Shown here: piece after piece, positions 63,096 through 64,000 of the stretch
Position numbering within the stretch: position 1 is the stretch's first letter
Layout: each line of letters begins with the position of its first letter
From: Sphingomonas jejuensis
GTDB lineage: Bacteria; Pseudomonadota; Alphaproteobacteria; Sphingomonadales; Sphingomonadaceae
NCBI RefSeq assembly: GCF_011927695.1
Contig: NZ_JAATJE010000002.1
Span: forward strand, 172,001-236,000
Reading direction: 5' to 3'
Length of the DNA: 64,000 nt
Notes under the pieces: model-generated
Database searches by the model: none
What the model saw: only the letters and a program-made list of their open reading frames with translations
What the model was told of the DNA's origin: nothing
Program-made: the position numbers and the translations under genes

Positions 63096-64000
63096 TGGCG
63101 GTCGTTGACCCGGCGGCCGAGCGCGGCCGGGGCTGGCTGCGACGCTGGCCGGACGGCGTGCTCGCCGTCACCGCCTTTGCGCTGCTCGTGTCCGTGCTGT
63201 TCCAGCCGGTCGGCCAGCTTTCGCGGTCGCTGTGCGTGCTCGCAGCCGGCGTGCTTGTCCTCGGCCGGATCGTCTGGGCCCTGTTCTTCCGGCCGCCGGG
63301 CGCCCGCTCCACCGGGTCGCTCGCCCGCCGGATGATCGGCATCGCGGCGGTGTGGATCACCGTGCTGCTGATCGGCGGCGGCATCGGCCTGGACCGCATC
63401 CTCACCTCCGCCATCACCCAGAATTTTGATGATCAGCTCGATTATGTGCTGACCGCCATGATCGCCTCGGCCGAGATCGGCGCGGACGGAGAGGTGGTGC
63501 TCAACCGCGCGCTCGGCGACCAGCGCTTCCTGGAGCCTTATTCGGGCCTCTACTATCAGATCAGCGGCGACGGCTTTGAAGCCTTTCCGTCCCGCTCTTT
63601 GTGGGACCGGCAGCTCGCGGTTGGCCCTCCGCATCCGGAACCCACGCTCTACGTCTACGACAGCCGCCAATTTCCCGATGAGCATCTCCGCATTGCGGAG
63701 CGCGACGTCACGCTGCCCGGCTCCCCGATCAAGTGGCGGTTCCAGCTCGCACAGACCCGCGAAGGGCTCGACCAGCAGATCCTCACCCTTCGCCGCACCA
63801 TCGTCCGCTCCTTTGCGCTGCTCGGCATCGGGCTGATCCTCTTGGCGGCGTTTCAGACGCTCTACGGCCTGTGGCCGCTCCGCCGCGTGCAGGCAGCGCT
63901 CAAGAAGATGCGCTCGGGCGAGGCGTCGCGGATCGAAGCGGCCATGCCCAACGAGGTGCAACCGATGGTGGACGAGCTGAACGGCCTCCTGATGCACAAC
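63095..64000 (+). CDS. sensor histidine kinase, N-terminal part
   Basis: The first 302 codons of a gene that runs off the right edge. A pair of hydrophobic segments comes first (GVLAVTAFALLVSVLFQPVG and SLCVLAAGVLVLGRIVWALFF), then a second unit starting SLARRMIGIAAVWITVLLIGG with a periplasmic sensor region (DQLDYVLTAMIASAEIG) and another membrane helix (FALLGIGLILLAAFQTLYG) leading to a HAMP-like region. The usual relatives begin at the SLARRMI helix, so the first two helices are an extension. The kinase core lies outside the window. Confidence 0.8.
   Translation, partial: MAVVDPAAERGRGWLRRWPDGVLAVTAFALLVSVLFQPVGQLSRSLCVLAAGVLVLGRIVWALFFRPPGARSTGSLARRMIGIAAVWITVLLIGGGIGLDRILTSAITQNFDDQLDYVLTAMIASAEIGADGEVVLNRALGDQRFLEPYSGLYYQISGDGFEAFPSRSLWDRQLAVGPPHPEPTLYVYDSRQFPDEHLRIAERDVTLPGSPIKWRFQLAQTREGLDQQILTLRRTIVRSFALLGIGLILLAAFQTLYGLWPLRRVQAALKKMRSGEASRIEAAMPNEVQPMVDELNGLLMHN

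Overview
The window is a chromosomal stretch from a GC-rich alphaproteobacterium, most likely a yellow- or orange-pigmented sphingomonad (Sphingomonas or a close relative). The pointers are the Sphingomonas-type PEP-CTERM tails (PEPxTWAMMIAGFG) on three secreted proteins, the PrsK/PrsR pair that regulates PEP-CTERM systems, aerobic cobaltochelatase cobS-cobT, the crtW-crtZ carotenoid pair, and the order rimP-nusA-ylxR-infB. Genes are tightly packed, often with 1-4 nt ATGA or TGATG overlaps. There is no phage, insertion sequence or CRISPR array. The only RNA gene found is a tRNA-Ser(GGA).

Layout. 1-4.5 kb: the start of a glycine-zipper envelope lipoprotein, a CNNM/CorC membrane protein, and cobT-cobS. 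4.5-9.4 kb: an HxlR-type regulator divergent from a run of small enzymes (VOC, glutathione transferase, tandem DUF1428, tandem VOC, PhnB-like, RibD/DHFR-like), which looks like a stress or detoxification cassette. 9.4-17.4 kb: a J-domain protein, then bolA-gst-pirin-hydrolase-hisG-hisD, a DUF2490 protein, nusB, a DUF4169 protein and a DHH phosphoesterase. 17.4-22.5 kb: an SDR with an AraC regulator, bdcA divergent from its regulator bdcR, and an MHS-type transporter.

22.5-31.4 kb: a low-GC PEP-CTERM protein abutting tRNA-Ser, a cyclophilin, acnA, a PEP-CTERM trypsin-like protease, a YgfZ/CAF17 protein, a dihydroorotase-like enzyme and a fasciclin protein. 31.4-34.8 kb: a LOV-domain hybrid histidine kinase, tdk, a GNAT acetyltransferase and rbfA. 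34.9-38.7 kb: a DUF885 hydrolase, a PEP-CTERM glycerophosphodiesterase and an atypical-codon membrane protein, which together separate rbfA from infB. 38.8-44.4 kb: the infB-ylxR-nusA-rimP transcription/translation operon on the minus strand.

44.6-51.6 kb: a PQQ-type sugar dehydrogenase, an M20 amidohydrolase, a DUF4893 lipoprotein, a bdhA-patatin pair suggestive of polyhydroxybutyrate metabolism, a zinc metallopeptidase and an SDR. 51.5-58.8 kb: a coupled manC-aldo/keto reductase-GMC oxidoreductase operon divergent from prsK-prsR. 58.8-64 kb: crtW-crtZ (ketocarotenoid synthesis), an Uup-type ABC-F ATPase, and a PepSY-like protein, OmpR-type regulator and sensor kinase cut by the window edge.

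No wholly new system is demonstrated. The best candidates for follow-up are the HxlR-controlled VOC/DUF1428 cassette with its small membrane peptide, the PrsK/PrsR-manC neighbourhood with three PEP-CTERM substrates nearby, the LOV kinase, and the cassette that splits infB from rbfA.
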